Source: an uncultured Eubacteriales bacterium
GTDB lineage: Bacteria > Bacillota > Clostridia > TANB77 > CAG-508
Reading direction: 5' to 3'
Assembly: GCA_902492015.1 (NCBI GenBank)
Contig: CABUJR010000005.1
Coordinates: 95,317 to 159,316 of the forward strand
Length of the DNA stretch: 64,000 nt
Part shown: positions 53,883 through 63,434 of the stretch, piece by piece
How the letters are laid out: each line of letters opens with the position of its first letter
Numbering within the stretch: position 1 is the stretch's first letter
The notes under the pieces: model-generated
What the model was told of the DNA's origin: nothing
Databases searched by the model: none
The model's input: only the letters and a program-made list of their open reading frames with translations
Position numbers and translations under genes: made by a program

Positions 53883-54032
53883 TTTATTTTTATATTTTAA
53901 TTTTACTTTGAGATTTTATTCATAAATTATGAAATTTATATGAATAATAAATGTATTTTGTGGAAAATATAATCATATCTGGGAATAAAGTTATTTGTAA
54001 TTTCCCACTTTATAAAAAAGGAGATGATTATT

Positions 54033-54497
54033 TTGAAACCTATACAAAGTAAAGAAGAATATCAAACTTATGTAGATGATAAAACACCAAATTCCCCTAT
54101 CTTTAAAAATTGTTTTAATGCTTTCTGGGTTGGTGGATTAATTTGTGCTATTGGACAAATTATATTTGAGATGTGCAAAATGCGTGGAATAGATGAAACA
54201 AATTCTTATACTATTGTTTCAATGTTATTAGTTTTTGCTAGTGCATTTTTAACAGGTCTTAATGTATTCAATAAAATTGGAAAATTTGCAGGTGCTGGTT
54301 CTTTAGTTCCAATTACGGGTTTTGCAAACTCTATAGTTTCACCAGCTATGGAATATAAATCAGAAGGTTATGTCATGGGAGTTGGTGCCAAAATGTTTAC
54401 TGTCGCTGGCCCTGTCTTAGTATATGGAATTTCTTCTAGTATTATTGTTGGTATTATTTACATTATTTTTAATACTCAAAGCTTAATTTTAGTTTAA
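54033..54497 (+). CDS. spoVAC: stage V sporulation protein AC
   Basis: 154 residues from the TTG at 54033, 9 nt behind GGAG; the ATG directly joined to GGAG is too close. Four or so hydrophobic segments with NAFWVGGLICAIGQ and the GAGSLVPITGFANSI box shared with SpoVAE. SpoVAC is a mechanosensitive channel of the spore inner membrane that takes up dipicolinic acid in sporulation and releases it in germination. First gene of spoVAC-AD-AE. Confidence 0.95.
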   Translation: MKPIQSKEEYQTYVDDKTPNSPIFKNCFNAFWVGGLICAIGQIIFEMCKMRGIDETNSYTIVSMLLVFASAFLTGLNVFNKIGKFAGAGSLVPITGFANSIVSPAMEYKSEGYVMGVGAKMFTVAGPVLVYGISSSIIVGIIYIIFNTQSLILV

Positions 54498-54534
54498 CTT
54501 TAAAATTTAGCTTTAAAAAAATATATTTTAAGGA

Positions 54535-55548
54535 GTGATTATTATAAAAAAAGTTGGTAATCAAAGTTATATATTATCAAACCCAATAAATATTACCTCT
54601 ACAGCTTCTATAGTTGGTCCTAAAGAAAAAAATGGACCTCTTCATCAATTTTTTGACCAATGCTTAGAAGATGAATTTTGGGGAGAAAAAAGTTGGGAAA
54701 AAGCAGAAAGTAAAATTGTTAAAGAAACTGTAAATATGGCAATTTCTAAATCAGGAATACCCTCAAATCAAATAGATTTTTGTTTTGCAGGTGACCTGTT
54801 AAATCAATGTATTGCTTCATCTTTTGGTTTAAGAGAAATTAATATTCCTTTTATAGGTCTATTTGGAGCATGCTCTACTTTTGTAGAATCTATGATTGTT
54901 GCTTCTAGTTTCATAGATGGTGATTTTGCTGAAAATGTAATATGTTCTGCTTCTAGTCATTTTTGTAGTGCAGAAAAGCAATTTAGATTTCCTTTAGAAC
55001 TTGGAAATCAACGTCCACCTTCAAGCCAGTGGACTGTAACTGGAGCCGGTTCTGTAGTTCTTACAAAAACTGGCAATGGTCCCTTTATCACAGGTTTTAC
55101 ACCAGGTAAAATAGTTGATATGGGAATAAAAGATGCAAATAACATGGGTGCTGCAATGGCTGGAGCAGCTGAAGATACTTTAATCTCTCATTTTAAAGAC
55201 ACTGGAAGAAACCCAAGTTATTATGATGCAATATTTACAGGTGATTTAGGTCATATTGGAAAAGATATATTAATAGATTTAGCTAGCTCTAAAGGCTATA
55301 ATATTAAATCAAATTACAATGATTGTGGTGTATTAATCTTTGACAAAGATAAACAAGATACCCATTCTGGAGGTTCTGGTTGTGGTTGTATAGCATCAGT
55401 ATTTTCAGGATATGTATATAAAATGTTGCAAGAGAAAAAATATAAAAAAGTTTTAATGATAGCAACAGGAGCATTAATGAATTCTACTTCAACACAACAA
55501 GGTGAGTCGATTCCTGGTATTGCTCATGCTATAAGTATTGAACTTTAG
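54535..55548 (+). CDS. spoVAD: stage V sporulation protein AD
   Basis: 337 residues of thiolase-like fold that binds dipicolinic acid: TASIVGPKEKNGPL, FGACSTFVESM with the Cys at the old active site, SSHFCSAEKQFRFPLE, SGGSGCGCIAS. The only usual start codon is GTG at 54535, but it overlaps the AGGAG site. By comparison with the site-to-start distance of spoVAC and with the usual SpoVAD N-terminus, the start would be ATA at 54544 or ATT at 54541 (I-K-K-V-G-N-Q), a rare choice. 37 nt after spoVAC, 12 nt before spoVAE. Confidence 0.95.
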   Translation: MIIIKKVGNQSYILSNPINITSTASIVGPKEKNGPLHQFFDQCLEDEFWGEKSWEKAESKIVKETVNMAISKSGIPSNQIDFCFAGDLLNQCIASSFGLREINIPFIGLFGACSTFVESMIVASSFIDGDFAENVICSASSHFCSAEKQFRFPLELGNQRPPSSQWTVTGAGSVVLTKTGNGPFITGFTPGKIVDMGIKDANNMGAAMAGAAEDTLISHFKDTGRNPSYYDAIFTGDLGHIGKDILIDLASSKGYNIKSNYNDCGVLIFDKDKQDTHSGGSGCGCIASVFSGYVYKMLQEKKYKKVLMIATGALMNSTSTQQGESIPGIAHAISIEL

Positions 55549-55560
55549 AAAGGATTATTT

Positions 55561-55929
55561 ATGGATTGGTATTTAATTCTAAAAGCATTTATAGTTGGTG
55601 GCATAATATGTATAATTGGACAAATTCTGATTGACAAAACAAAATTAACACCAGCTCGTATTTTAGTTATTTATGTAACTACAGGTGTTATTTTAGGTGG
55701 ACTTGGATTATATAAATATCTAGTAGATTTTGCTGGTTGTGGAGCTACCGTTCCACTTACTGGTTTTGGAAATTTACTTGCTAAAGGTACAATTACAGAA
55801 GTATCATCAAGTGGATTAATTGGAGCTTTTACAGGAGGAATAAAAGCAGCCTCAGGTGGAATTGCTGCAGCAATTTTCTTTGGCTATATTGCTTCTCTTA
55901 TTTCTAAACCTAAAATTAAAAAACAATAA
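55561..55929 (+). CDS. spoVAE: stage V sporulation protein AE
   Basis: 122 residues with four hydrophobic segments and the conserved GCGATVPLTGFGNLLAKG box, which marks it as the SpoVAEb type. It forms part of the SpoVA channel complex in the spore inner membrane with SpoVAC and SpoVAD. ATG follows AAAGGA. It ends the operon: spoVAF and spoVAB are not present. No clear terminator follows, and the next promoter starts 17 nt on. Confidence 0.93.
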   Translation: MDWYLILKAFIVGGIICIIGQILIDKTKLTPARILVIYVTTGVILGGLGLYKYLVDFAGCGATVPLTGFGNLLAKGTITEVSSSGLIGAFTGGIKAASGGIAAAIFFGYIASLISKPKIKKQ

Positions 55930-55945
55930 TTCTTATTAGACATTT

Positions 55946-55973
55946 TTGAAAAAATAGAAATTTATGGTATAAT
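55946..55973 (+). promoter_or_regulatory. promoter of the secreted-protein cassette
   Basis: TTGAAA, 16 nt, TATAAT preceded by TGG. The leader that follows has AGCTTAAT and ATTAAGCT as possible stem arms near 55991-56030. Confidence 0.55.
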
Positions 55974-56094
55974 TATATTATAGGGATTTTAGCTTAATGT
56001 TTTTATCTGATCTTTTAGATATTATTAAGCTACTTGCTTTTGAGATTTGATTTTTTAACATCTAGATTTTTATTTTATGATCGGGGGAACGAGT

Positions 56095-57315
56095 ATGTTG
56101 AAAAAATCAACTATCATCAGAAACATGTTGACCACTGTAACACTTATTGTGGTATTATTATTAATACCTGCCACACCAGCTTCTGCTAAAGCAAATTCAC
56201 CTTATGGTTTTACCTACGATGATACAGCAGCTGGAAAGACTATTTACCAATACTATTCCTATTCTGCAAAAGAAGATTCTTATCTTGCTTCTCGAGCATT
56301 CTATAGTAAAGGCAATTATGTTTTTACAAGTGCAGGAGTTTTGATATGTAATACTTCAATGGCTAGTGGATCTCGCTACAATGGCTTTGATGCAAAAGGA
56401 AATTTCTACATTGTAACACGGTCTGGCAGTCTAATGCAGGTAAATACTGTAAATAAAGTATCTGTTCTGATTCCAAACGGAGTTTCAAAACTTGGATACA
56501 ATGCAGATGACCTGGCAATAAGTGTAACAACTTCTACTGGTGTTAAATCACTCTCGACTCTTCAGAACATACCTGAAAAAGATGATGATGACACCTACAA
56601 CCCACCCGTTGCTATCAAGCAGAAAAATCGAGTGGATATATATACTAACTCAGCAAATGAGATGGTATATGAGGCTTACAGTAATGGTAAAGTAAAAACC
56701 AAAATTATTGTAAAGTCTAATAAAAATGTTCTCAATTCGACAGCAAAGGTGAGGCTCTCTGATACCTTAAAAGGTGCAAAATTCATGGGTTTTGACCCAT
56801 CATACAATGTATATTTGTATGAATCAAATGGAACCTTATACAGATTTAAATCAGGTTCATGGTATTCCGCCGAAAAAATTTCGCTTAGCGGAAGTTACAA
56901 AAGCTTCAAAAAAGACGACAACGGATTTATTTCCAAAATCGTCACAACAAAAAACAGCTATACTATAAAGCAGCTTACTACTTCAAGCAAGTGGAAAGCA
57001 AATAAAACTTATGCTGTTAAAAAATCGGGCTATGTTACTTTATACATTAAAGGTAGCCAAAAGTCCAACACATTAACTTTAAAAGCTCGCAAACTTAGTC
57101 TGAACGGTAAAACAATCGCTTCTGGAGTAAGCAGATATGGTTTCACAGCTTCTAAGAAAATCATTTATTTGAAAAAAGGAACTGTATACACCGCATCTAT
57201 TTCTTCTCCTAAGAAAGCAAAAAAACTTTGTTCTAAAGCTAAAGGTTTTTCTACCAATTCTTTGGGGCTAGTTACAAAAGTAACTCTAACAAAAGGCAGC
57301 CGAAAAGTTGCTTAA
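56095..57315 (+). CDS. secreted protein, GC-richer cassette (406 aa)
   Basis: ATG at 56095 follows GGGGGA; an ATG 18 nt upstream is before the site. A standard Sec signal (MLKKSTIIRNML, hydrophobic core, cleavage after ASA or AKA near residue 31-34) leads into a beta-rich protein with repeated short units of the kind YNGFDAKGNFYIVTRSG, FMGFDPSYNVYLYESNG and YGFTASKKIIYLKKG, suggesting a propeller or beta-solenoid. The C-terminal part is very basic. No family or sorting signal recognised. Composition differs from spoVAE and the next gene. Confidence 0.7.
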   Translation: MLKKSTIIRNMLTTVTLIVVLLLIPATPASAKANSPYGFTYDDTAAGKTIYQYYSYSAKEDSYLASRAFYSKGNYVFTSAGVLICNTSMASGSRYNGFDAKGNFYIVTRSGSLMQVNTVNKVSVLIPNGVSKLGYNADDLAISVTTSTGVKSLSTLQNIPEKDDDDTYNPPVAIKQKNRVDIYTNSANEMVYEAYSNGKVKTKIIVKSNKNVLNSTAKVRLSDTLKGAKFMGFDPSYNVYLYESNGTLYRFKSGSWYSAEKISLSGSYKSFKKDDNGFISKIVTTKNSYTIKQLTTSSKWKANKTYAVKKSGYVTLYIKGSQKSNTLTLKARKLSLNGKTIASGVSRYGFTASKKIIYLKKGTVYTASISSPKKAKKLCSKAKGFSTNSLGLVTKVTLTKGSRKVA

Positions 57316-57390
57316 GCTCTAACCAGACTGAGAAGTAACTATACATTTGCACCATCCCTATAGAAACTACTTTATCAAATCTCATTAGCA

Positions 57391-57420
57391 CAGGAGCAGA
57401 TTTCTGCTCCTGTATTTTTT
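57391..57420 (+). terminator. terminator of the secreted-protein cassette
   Basis: A 10-bp perfect stem (CAGGAGCAGA with TCTGCTCCTG), 2-nt loop, then TATTTTTTTCT. Confidence 0.85.
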
Positions 57421-57581
57421 TCTATAATATTTTTTAGGTAAAATCTTTATTCTCTAAGCTTCAAAATTTATTTAAAAATATCGAACATTTTTTCGTAAAA
57501 AGTATTGACAATTTATTTTTATAAATGTAAAATAAAACAAACAAACATTTGCGAACATTTATTTTGTAGGAGGATAAAAAT

Positions 57582-58157
57582 ATGAATATTTTTAATAAGG
57601 TAAAACACAGTAATATCAATAAAAACAGTCATTATACAAAAGATAACTTTATACTAGGAAAAGATGAAACTTTAATGCCAAAATTCACAAAAATATTTGG
57701 TTTAAATTACTCTGTTAATATCTATTATTTAAAAATAGAAAAACCAGAACTAAATTTAAAAGAATCTTGTATAAATATTCATCTTCCTATGAATTATAGA
57801 AAAAACAACAATCAAAATTTATTAAATGTTATTTTATTAAAAATGTATACTAAAATAGCTGAAAATGAGATTGAAAATATAATGGAAAAGGCAAGACATG
57901 AATTTGGATATGCGCCAGAAGACTATGAAATTAAAAAAATGCCATCTACTCTTGCCTCTTGCAATCAAGATTTACAAGAAATAATAATAAATCCTTATAT
58001 TGTGATGTATTCAAAAGAAGTTGTTGAATATATTGTTTATCATGAATTTTGTCATTTAAAATATAAAACACACTCAAAAAAATTTTATGCTATGTTAAAA
58101 AAATATATTCCAAATTATGAAAATATTGCAAAACAAATTCCAAATTTAAAATATTAA
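57582..58157 (+). CDS. YgjP-like (DUF45) zinc metallopeptidase
   Basis: 191 residues. VVEYIVYHEFCHLKYKTHSKKF (about 149-170) carries HExxH plus a third His, the YgjP/WLM pattern. The N-terminal part has the usual beta strands (SVNIYYLKIEKPEL, SCINIHLP), the middle a long helix before GYAPEDYEIKKM and TLASCNQDLQEIIINPYIV. No signal peptide. Family members are thought to be SprT-like proteases with unknown substrates. ATG follows AGGAGG. Confidence 0.82.
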   Translation: MNIFNKVKHSNINKNSHYTKDNFILGKDETLMPKFTKIFGLNYSVNIYYLKIEKPELNLKESCINIHLPMNYRKNNNQNLLNVILLKMYTKIAENEIENIMEKARHEFGYAPEDYEIKKMPSTLASCNQDLQEIIINPYIVMYSKEVVEYIVYHEFCHLKYKTHSKKFYAMLKKYIPNYENIAKQIPNLKY

Positions 58158-58179
58158 AATATTAATATATTAATATTTT
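58156..58179. terminator. 24-bp AT-only palindrome after the YgjP-like gene
   Basis: Perfect palindrome of A and T only (AAAATATTAATA then its complement), overlapping the TAA stop. Weak as a terminator, without a U-tract. Confidence 0.35.
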
Positions 58180-58365
58180 AGTATATTAGTATTTTATTGT
58201 AATGTATTAATTGTACTATATGTTATATAACAAACATAAGTATAATTTTATTCACTTTTAATAGCCTCTTTAAATTTCAATAAAATAATATAATATAATA
58301 TTATTTTATTTTATATATTTTTATAAAATTAAACTATATATAAAATCTTTATTATTTAGCAAATT

Positions 58366-58376
58366 TGTGGTATAAT
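58366..58376 (+). promoter_or_regulatory. extended -10 promoter of the GNAT cassette
   Basis: TGTGGTATAAT; the -35 position (TTTATT, 17 nt upstream) is weak. Confidence 0.45.
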
Positions 58377-58409
58377 TAATTTTATTAATGAATATTAGGA
58401 GGTCATTAT

Positions 58410-58889
58410 ATGGTTATTAACACAAACCGGTTAGTTCTTAGACCATTTCAGATTGAAGATGCTAGTAGCTTCTATGAGATAACTCAGGATAAGTCAATAA
58501 AAGAATTTGTCCCTTGTGCAAGTCCTGAAAGTGTTGAAGAAGCTAAGCATGACATTATGACTTATTATTCTAAAGGTGATTTCGTTCATGATTTCTATCT
58601 CATCATAGAATTAAAATCTTCAAAAGAAATAATTGGAGCACTTATCGTAACACAAAATATAGATAGCGAGTTTGATATGAGCCTTGTTATTTCTAGAGAT
58701 TACCGACACAAAGGATACATTTCTGAAGCTATAAAAGCTTTTATGGAAACCATGCCTAGTAATTCTCATCTAATCTTTTTGGTAAAAGAAGAAAATCAGG
58801 CATCTTTAGCGCTCATGTCTTACCTCAAAATAAAAGAGGTGTCTTGTAATTATCCTGGAAACCGGAAATTTTTGTATGTAACCCGTTAA
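58410..58889 (+). CDS. GNAT acetyltransferase (RimJ/RimL-like)
   Basis: 159 residues. TNRLVLRPFQIEDASSFYEI at the start and DYRHKGYISEAIKAFM (acetyl-CoA site, in place of R/Q-x-x-G-x-G/A) place it in the RimJ/RimL group of GNAT enzymes. The usual Gly after Lys is followed by Tyr, a common change. The substrate is unknown (protein N-terminus, amino sugar or antibiotic). ATG follows AGGAGG. Somewhat higher GC than neighbours; own extended -10 promoter and terminator. Confidence 0.85.
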   Translation: MVINTNRLVLRPFQIEDASSFYEITQDKSIKEFVPCASPESVEEAKHDIMTYYSKGDFVHDFYLIIELKSSKEIIGALIVTQNIDSEFDMSLVISRDYRHKGYISEAIKAFMETMPSNSHLIFLVKEENQASLALMSYLKIKEVSCNYPGNRKFLYVTR

Positions 58890-58908
58890 CCAAAGTCTAA
58901 ATGAATAA

Positions 58909-58942
58909 AGGTGCTTTGCGAATGCAGAGCACCTCTTTCTTT
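58909..58942 (+). terminator. terminator of the GNAT cassette
   Basis: AGGTGCTTTGC pairs with GCAGAGCACCT around GAAT with one mismatch; then CTTTCTTTT. Confidence 0.75.
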
Positions 58943-58967
58943 TATAAGTAATATTATCTAAACTTAA

Positions 58968-61505
58968 TTATTTTATAACAATATTATATATTTTACCTTT
59001 TACATATATTTCTTTTATTACATTTTTTCCATCTAAAAGATTTCGAATTGTTTCATTACTGTCAACAACATCTTTAATTTCTTCTTGTGTTGCCTCTTTA
59101 GAAACTAAAACTACAGCTTTTACTTTTCCATTTATTTGAACAGGAATTTCAATTTCATCATCAATAGTTTTTGCTTCATCATATTTTGGCCAAGGTGTTT
59201 CATTTATTGTTAATTTTTCCCCTAAAATACTAAATAATTCTTCAGTTATATGTGGAGCAAATGGATTCAATAATTGTAAAAATGTCTTATATTCTGCTTT
59301 ATTAATCATTTTATCTTTATAAAATTCATTTGTCATTTTCATAAATTCTGCAACAGAAGTATTAAATTTCATTTCTTCAATATCTGAAGAAACTTTCTTT
59401 ATAGCTTTGTGCATCATCTTTTCATGTTTTTCTGAATATTCATCACCATCAACTAAAATCTCTTGTAAATTCCATACTCTATCTAAGAATTTACCACATC
59501 CTCTAATTGATTCCATAGACCAAGCTGCAGTTTGATCAAAAGGTCCCATAAACATTTCATAAACTCTAAAAGTATCTGCTCCAAATTCTTTTACTATATC
59601 ATCTGGATTTATAACATTACCTTTTGATTTAGACATTTTTTCCCCATTGCTACCTAAAATCATACCATGTGAAGTACGTTTTTGATATGGTTCACTTTTG
59701 GGAACAACTCCAATATCATATAAAAATTTATTCCAAAATCTTGAATATAATAAATGAAGTGTTGTATGTTCCATACCACCATTATACCAATCAATAGGTG
59801 ACCAATATTCTAAAGCTTCTTTTGAAGCAAGTTCTTTATCATTATGAGGATCCATATATCTTAAGAAATACCATGAAGACCCTGCCCATTGAGGCATTGT
59901 ATCTGTTTCTCTTTTAGCATCTTTTCCACAGCATGGACATTTTGTTTTTATCCATTCTGTTTGTTTTGCAAGTGGTGATTCACCATTTTCTCCTGGCTCA
60001 TAATCTTCAATGTCTGGAAGTTTTAGTGGTAATTCTTCTTCTGGTATAGGATTCCAACCGCAATCTTCACAATATACCATTGGAATTGGTTCTCCCCAAT
60101 ATCTTTGACGAGAAAATACCCAATCACGTAATTTATAATTTACTTTTCTTTCTCCTAGTTTATTTTCTTCTATATAGTTAATTGCTTTTTCTATAGCTTC
60201 TTTTGAACTTAATCCATCTAAAAATCCTGAATTTATCGCTACACCATTTTCAACATCTGTATATGGTTCTTGCATTGAACCTTCTTCATCATCTTCAAAT
60301 AAATATTGGAATTTTGCCTCTAATTTATTACTCATATCATCAAATTCTGTTTCAGATTTTGGAATAATAACTGGTTTTATAGGAAGTTTGAATTTTTTTG
60401 CAAACTCAAAATCTCTATCATCATGAGCAGGAACTGCCATAATTGCACCTGTTCCATAAGTAATTAAAACATAATCTGAAATCCAAATAGGAATACTTTC
60501 ATTTGTTAAAGGATTAATTGCTCTTATTCCTTTTATTTCAACTCCAGTTTTATCTTTATTTAGTTCAGCTCTTTCAAAATCAGATTTTAAAGCAGCTTTT
60601 TCTTTATATTCTTTTATTTCATCAATATTTTCTATTTTATCTTCATATTTTTTTATTAATTCATGTTCTGGAGCAACAACCATATATGTTGCACCAAAAA
60701 TTGTATCTGGTCTTGTTGTATAAATTAATAATGAATCTTCTGAATTTGCTTCTACGACTTTGTAAGATGAATCCTCTTTTATGTCTTTAGTTAAAGCAAC
60801 TTTAAAGTTTACTTCTGCTCCCTCACTTCTTCCAATCCAATTTTTTTGTTGAGCTTTAATTTTATCTAAATAATCTATTCCATCTAAATCATCTATTAGT
60901 CTTTGTGCATATTTTGTTATTTTTAACATCCATTGTGATTTCTCTTTTTGAACAACTGGACTTCCACATCTTTCACAAACACCATTTACAACTTCTTCAT
61001 TTGCTAAACCAACTTTACATCCTGTACAGAAATTAATTGGCATTGTTGCTTTATAAGCTAATCCTTCTTTGAATAACTTTATAAATATCCATTGTGTCCA
61101 TTTATAATAATCTGGGTCTGTTGTATTAATTTCTCTAGACCAGTCAAAAGAAAAACCTAATGATTGTAATTGCTCTCTAAAGTGTTTTATATTATTTTGA
61201 GTTGTAATTTTAGGATGAACATGATTTTTTATAGCATAGTTTTCAGCTGGGAGTCCGAAAGCATCAAAACCAATTGGATATAAAACATTATATCCTTCCA
61301 TTCTTTTCTTTCTTGCAATAATATCTAAAGCTGTATAACTTCTAGGATGTCCAACATGTAATCCTTGTCCTGATGGATAAGGAAATTCGATTAATCCATA
61401 CCATTTCTTTTGGTTTTTAAAATCTTGTTTGGCATTAAAAGTTCCTTCTGTATACCATTTGTTTTGCCATTTTTCTTCTACTTCTTTAAAATTGTATGCT
61501 CCCAT
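58968..61505 (-). CDS. leuS: leucyl-tRNA synthetase
   Basis: 845 residues. HIGH motif HVGH (50-53) in [17 protein letters not shown], the zinc-knuckle [22 protein letters not shown], the CP1 editing domain with [14 protein letters not shown] and [20 protein letters not shown] and CPCCGKD cysteines, and KMSKSKGNV. Normal bacterial length and order. ATG follows AAGGAG. Monocistronic, with a promoter 38 nt upstream; no T-box is present, so unlike serS it is not under tRNA-dependent control. Confidence 0.98.
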   Translation of the reverse strand: MGAYNFKEVEEKWQNKWYTEGTFNAKQDFKNQKKWYGLIEFPYPSGQGLHVGHPRSYTALDIIARKKRMEGYNVLYPIGFDAFGLPAENYAIKNHVHPKITTQNNIKHFREQLQSLGFSFDWSREINTTDPDYYKWTQWIFIKLFKEGLAYKATMPINFCTGCKVGLANEEVVNGVCERCGSPVVQKEKSQWMLKITKYAQRLIDDLDGIDYLDKIKAQQKNWIGRSEGAEVNFKVALTKDIKEDSSYKVVEANSEDSLLIYTTRPDTIFGATYMVVAPEHELIKKYEDKIENIDEIKEYKEKAALKSDFERAELNKDKTGVEIKGIRAINPLTNESIPIWISDYVLITYGTGAIMAVPAHDDRDFEFAKKFKLPIKPVIIPKSETEFDDMSNKLEAKFQYLFEDDEEGSMQEPYTDVENGVAINSGFLDGLSSKEAIEKAINYIEENKLGERKVNYKLRDWVFSRQRYWGEPIPMVYCEDCGWNPIPEEELPLKLPDIEDYEPGENGESPLAKQTEWIKTKCPCCGKDAKRETDTMPQWAGSSWYFLRYMDPHNDKELASKEALEYWSPIDWYNGGMEHTTLHLLYSRFWNKFLYDIGVVPKSEPYQKRTSHGMILGSNGEKMSKSKGNVINPDDIVKEFGADTFRVYEMFMGPFDQTAAWSMESIRGCGKFLDRVWNLQEILVDGDEYSEKHEKMMHKAIKKVSSDIEEMKFNTSVAEFMKMTNEFYKDKMINKAEYKTFLQLLNPFAPHITEELFSILGEKLTINETPWPKYDEAKTIDDEIEIPVQINGKVKAVVLVSKEATQEEIKDVVDSNETIRNLLDGKNVIKEIYVKGKIYNIVIK

Positions 61506-61542
61506 AGCTTACTCTCCTTACTTGTTTATTTTAATAGCAATT

Positions 61543-61571
61543 ATTATATATCAATACTTTGCATTTTTCAA
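61543..61571 (-). promoter_or_regulatory. leuS promoter
   Basis: On the minus strand TTGAAA, 17 nt, TATAAT. The leader is only about 30 nt. The rest of 61572-61760 is AT-rich and I see nothing in it. Confidence 0.55.
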
Positions 61572-61767
61572 GCTTTATAGCAGTTTTTCTATCAAACAAT
61601 TTTATTTAAATTTATCATTTATATTTTTTATTCTATTAACTCATATAAATATATATATTTTTTATATTTATATTTCCATATTTTATCGGTTTACATATTA
61701 TACTATAACATTTTGTGTTATATGCTTAAAATGTCGCATTATGTCGAGGTTTGTAACGTGTTTTATT

Positions 61768-61796
61768 TTGACTATTATGTAAAACTGTGCTATAAT
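61768..61796 (+). promoter_or_regulatory. promoter of the 49-residue cassette gene
   Basis: TTGACT, 17 nt, TATAAT preceded by TGTGC, the same extended -10 as at 23781. Confidence 0.65.
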
Positions 61797-61845
61797 TATA
61801 TAGACACTGATAATTTTTGTTTTACTTATGAAAGGAGTGTTTCCC

Positions 61846-61995
61846 ATGAACACTGTAGAATCTTTATACCGCTATTACAAAAAAGTAGGTCCAATAAGTT
61901 TTGACGCATTTATCGAAAAACATCCTGAGCTGCTTGACGAGTCAAAACTTGTAAAGAAAATGGACGAAAAAACGTATGCGGTAGCGGTAGCTTAA
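61846..61995 (+). CDS. small protein (49 aa), GC-richer cassette
   Basis: ATG at 61846 follows AAAGGAGTG. The peptide begins MNTVESLYRYYKKVGP, has a helix-rich middle (FDAFIEKHPELLDESKLVKKM) and ends TYAVAVA. No membrane segment, cysteine or family seen. Full set of signals (promoter, site, terminator) makes it a real gene. The GC content is higher than around it. Confidence 0.65.
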   Translation: MNTVESLYRYYKKVGPISFDAFIEKHPELLDESKLVKKMDEKTYAVAVA

Positions 61996-62030
61996 CTCTG
62001 GCCGCCAAGTATTTTGTAAAGAAAGAAGTG

Positions 62031-62071
62031 AAAAGCTCTTGCTACTAAAATAGCAGCACAGAGCTTTTTTA
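62031..62071 (+). terminator. terminator of the 49-residue cassette gene
   Basis: AAAGCTCT and TGCTA pair with AGAGCTTT and TAGCA (small internal loop), then TTTTTT. Confidence 0.8.
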
Positions 62072-62204
62072 CTTTATACATTTAATTATCTTCATTCTAT
62101 TTTTATTTAATCCTAGAAATTATTTTTGATTATACAAATCATTTTTTATTTAATTTTTTACTTAATTTCTTATTTAATCTTATATTTAAGTTTATTTCTA
62201 AAAT

Positions 62205-63296
62205 TTAAAATGCAAGTTGAGCTTCATTTTGTCTTTGAAAACTAATTCCTTTTACATCTAATTTTGGATTTCTACTAGCTTCAACTAACAAATTTTTTTT
62301 CATATTTTGGATTAATTTTTTCAATTTATCTGGTGAATTTACTATATCTCTTAAAACATTTTTGATATAAGGTCTTGCCTCATTATAAGGGCTTCCCCCC
62401 ATTTTTTCTGCAAGATTGTAGTCTCTTGCACTCACATCATTTATAGCATTTGTGAAAGAGTCTTCTAAAGCTGCACTTAATAGGCTATTATAACTTTTAC
62501 TAATTGGTCTTTTTTTACCATCAAGTCCTACAAAAATATCATCTACTTCTGGAGCATAAGCCATATATCCAGAAAGATTTTTCATAAATGGATTTAAATT
62601 TTGAGCACCTTCAAATAATCTTGGGTTTTTCTGTCTAGTTCTCTCTATTGTATTTAGTACTGTATTTATTTCACCCGATTTTGAATTTGTATAAAAAACA
62701 AATTGCTCAGATCTAGATTCTTTTGATGATTGATTATCTGAACAAAACTTAAAGTAAAAAGGTTTGTTTCCAAATTCTCGTATAAATTTATCAGCTAACT
62801 CTGCTACATTTTCTCTTTTACAATTAATATATATTCTTGTATCTACTTCTTTTCTTGGCGCTTTTGACATAACATGATTAAATACTGGATTTTTATTAGA
62901 GTCCTTTTGTTGTATTAAATTCAAATGTTTGCTTCTTCTTACATTTTCTAATACCATATCTTCATTTCTTTTATTATTTCCTGGATTTTTATTATCTAAA
63001 GCTGATAATCGCGTTAATACTTTATATGAACTCATATATTCTCCACTTTGGTATTGATGTAATAATCCTAAAACATATTGATTTAATGCAAACTCTAGTG
63101 TTTGAGGTTTTGGCATAAAATTAACTTGTAATTGCTTATTAAATTTTTCTGGATTCTTAGTTGGATCTATTGTAGGCTTTATATCACTAACATCCATATT
63201 TTCTACTTTTAATGGCTCTTTATTTCCTTCTGGTAATCCTCTATTTTTATTAAATCTCCCAAAAATTTTCTTTTTTATAAAATCTACAAGTCCCAT
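62205..63296 (-). CDS. unrecognised soluble protein (363 aa)
   Basis: No signal peptide or membrane segment; a basic N-terminus (MGLVDFIKKKIFGRFNKNRG), a Pro/Asn-rich linker, then a globular part. The middle, TRIYINCKRENVAELADKF to KPFYFKFCSD...SEQFVFYTN, resembles in style the fold of HopA1/phosphothreonine-lyase-like proteins, but I am not sure of that. The C-terminus is helical (AALEDSFTNAINDVSARDYN). ATG follows AGAGGAG. It is alone between the 49-residue cassette and rplT; repeat copy B lies upstream. Confidence 0.6.
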   Translation of the reverse strand: MGLVDFIKKKIFGRFNKNRGLPEGNKEPLKVENMDVSDIKPTIDPTKNPEKFNKQLQVNFMPKPQTLEFALNQYVLGLLHQYQSGEYMSSYKVLTRLSALDNKNPGNNKRNEDMVLENVRRSKHLNLIQQKDSNKNPVFNHVMSKAPRKEVDTRIYINCKRENVAELADKFIREFGNKPFYFKFCSDNQSSKESRSEQFVFYTNSKSGEINTVLNTIERTRQKNPRLFEGAQNLNPFMKNLSGYMAYAPEVDDIFVGLDGKKRPISKSYNSLLSAALEDSFTNAINDVSARDYNLAEKMGGSPYNEARPYIKNVLRDIVNSPDKLKKLIQNMKKNLLVEASRNPKLDVKGISFQRQNEAQLAF

Positions 63297-63434
63297 TTTT
63301 TCTCCTCTTTTGAATTAAATTTTTATAGTAATTTATTATTTTTTATCTAATTTTATCTAATATCTAATTTATTTTTTCTTTTATCAATATTATTTTACCA
63401 AATTAAAATTTGTATGTCTACAATTTGTAGAACA

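Noticed and set aside
53940..54020. Sigma-G promoter before spoVAC
   Set aside because: TGTATT and CATATCT at 16 nt are a partial match only; too weak to list as a feature in such AT-rich DNA.
58156..58200. Tandem ATATTA/TTAATATT repeats as a CRISPR or regulatory array
   Set aside because: Short AT-only repeats without spacers; a simple palindrome in AT-rich DNA.
61506..61760. T-box before leuS
   Set aside because: No T-box sequence or terminator; a plain promoter lies 38 nt before the start.
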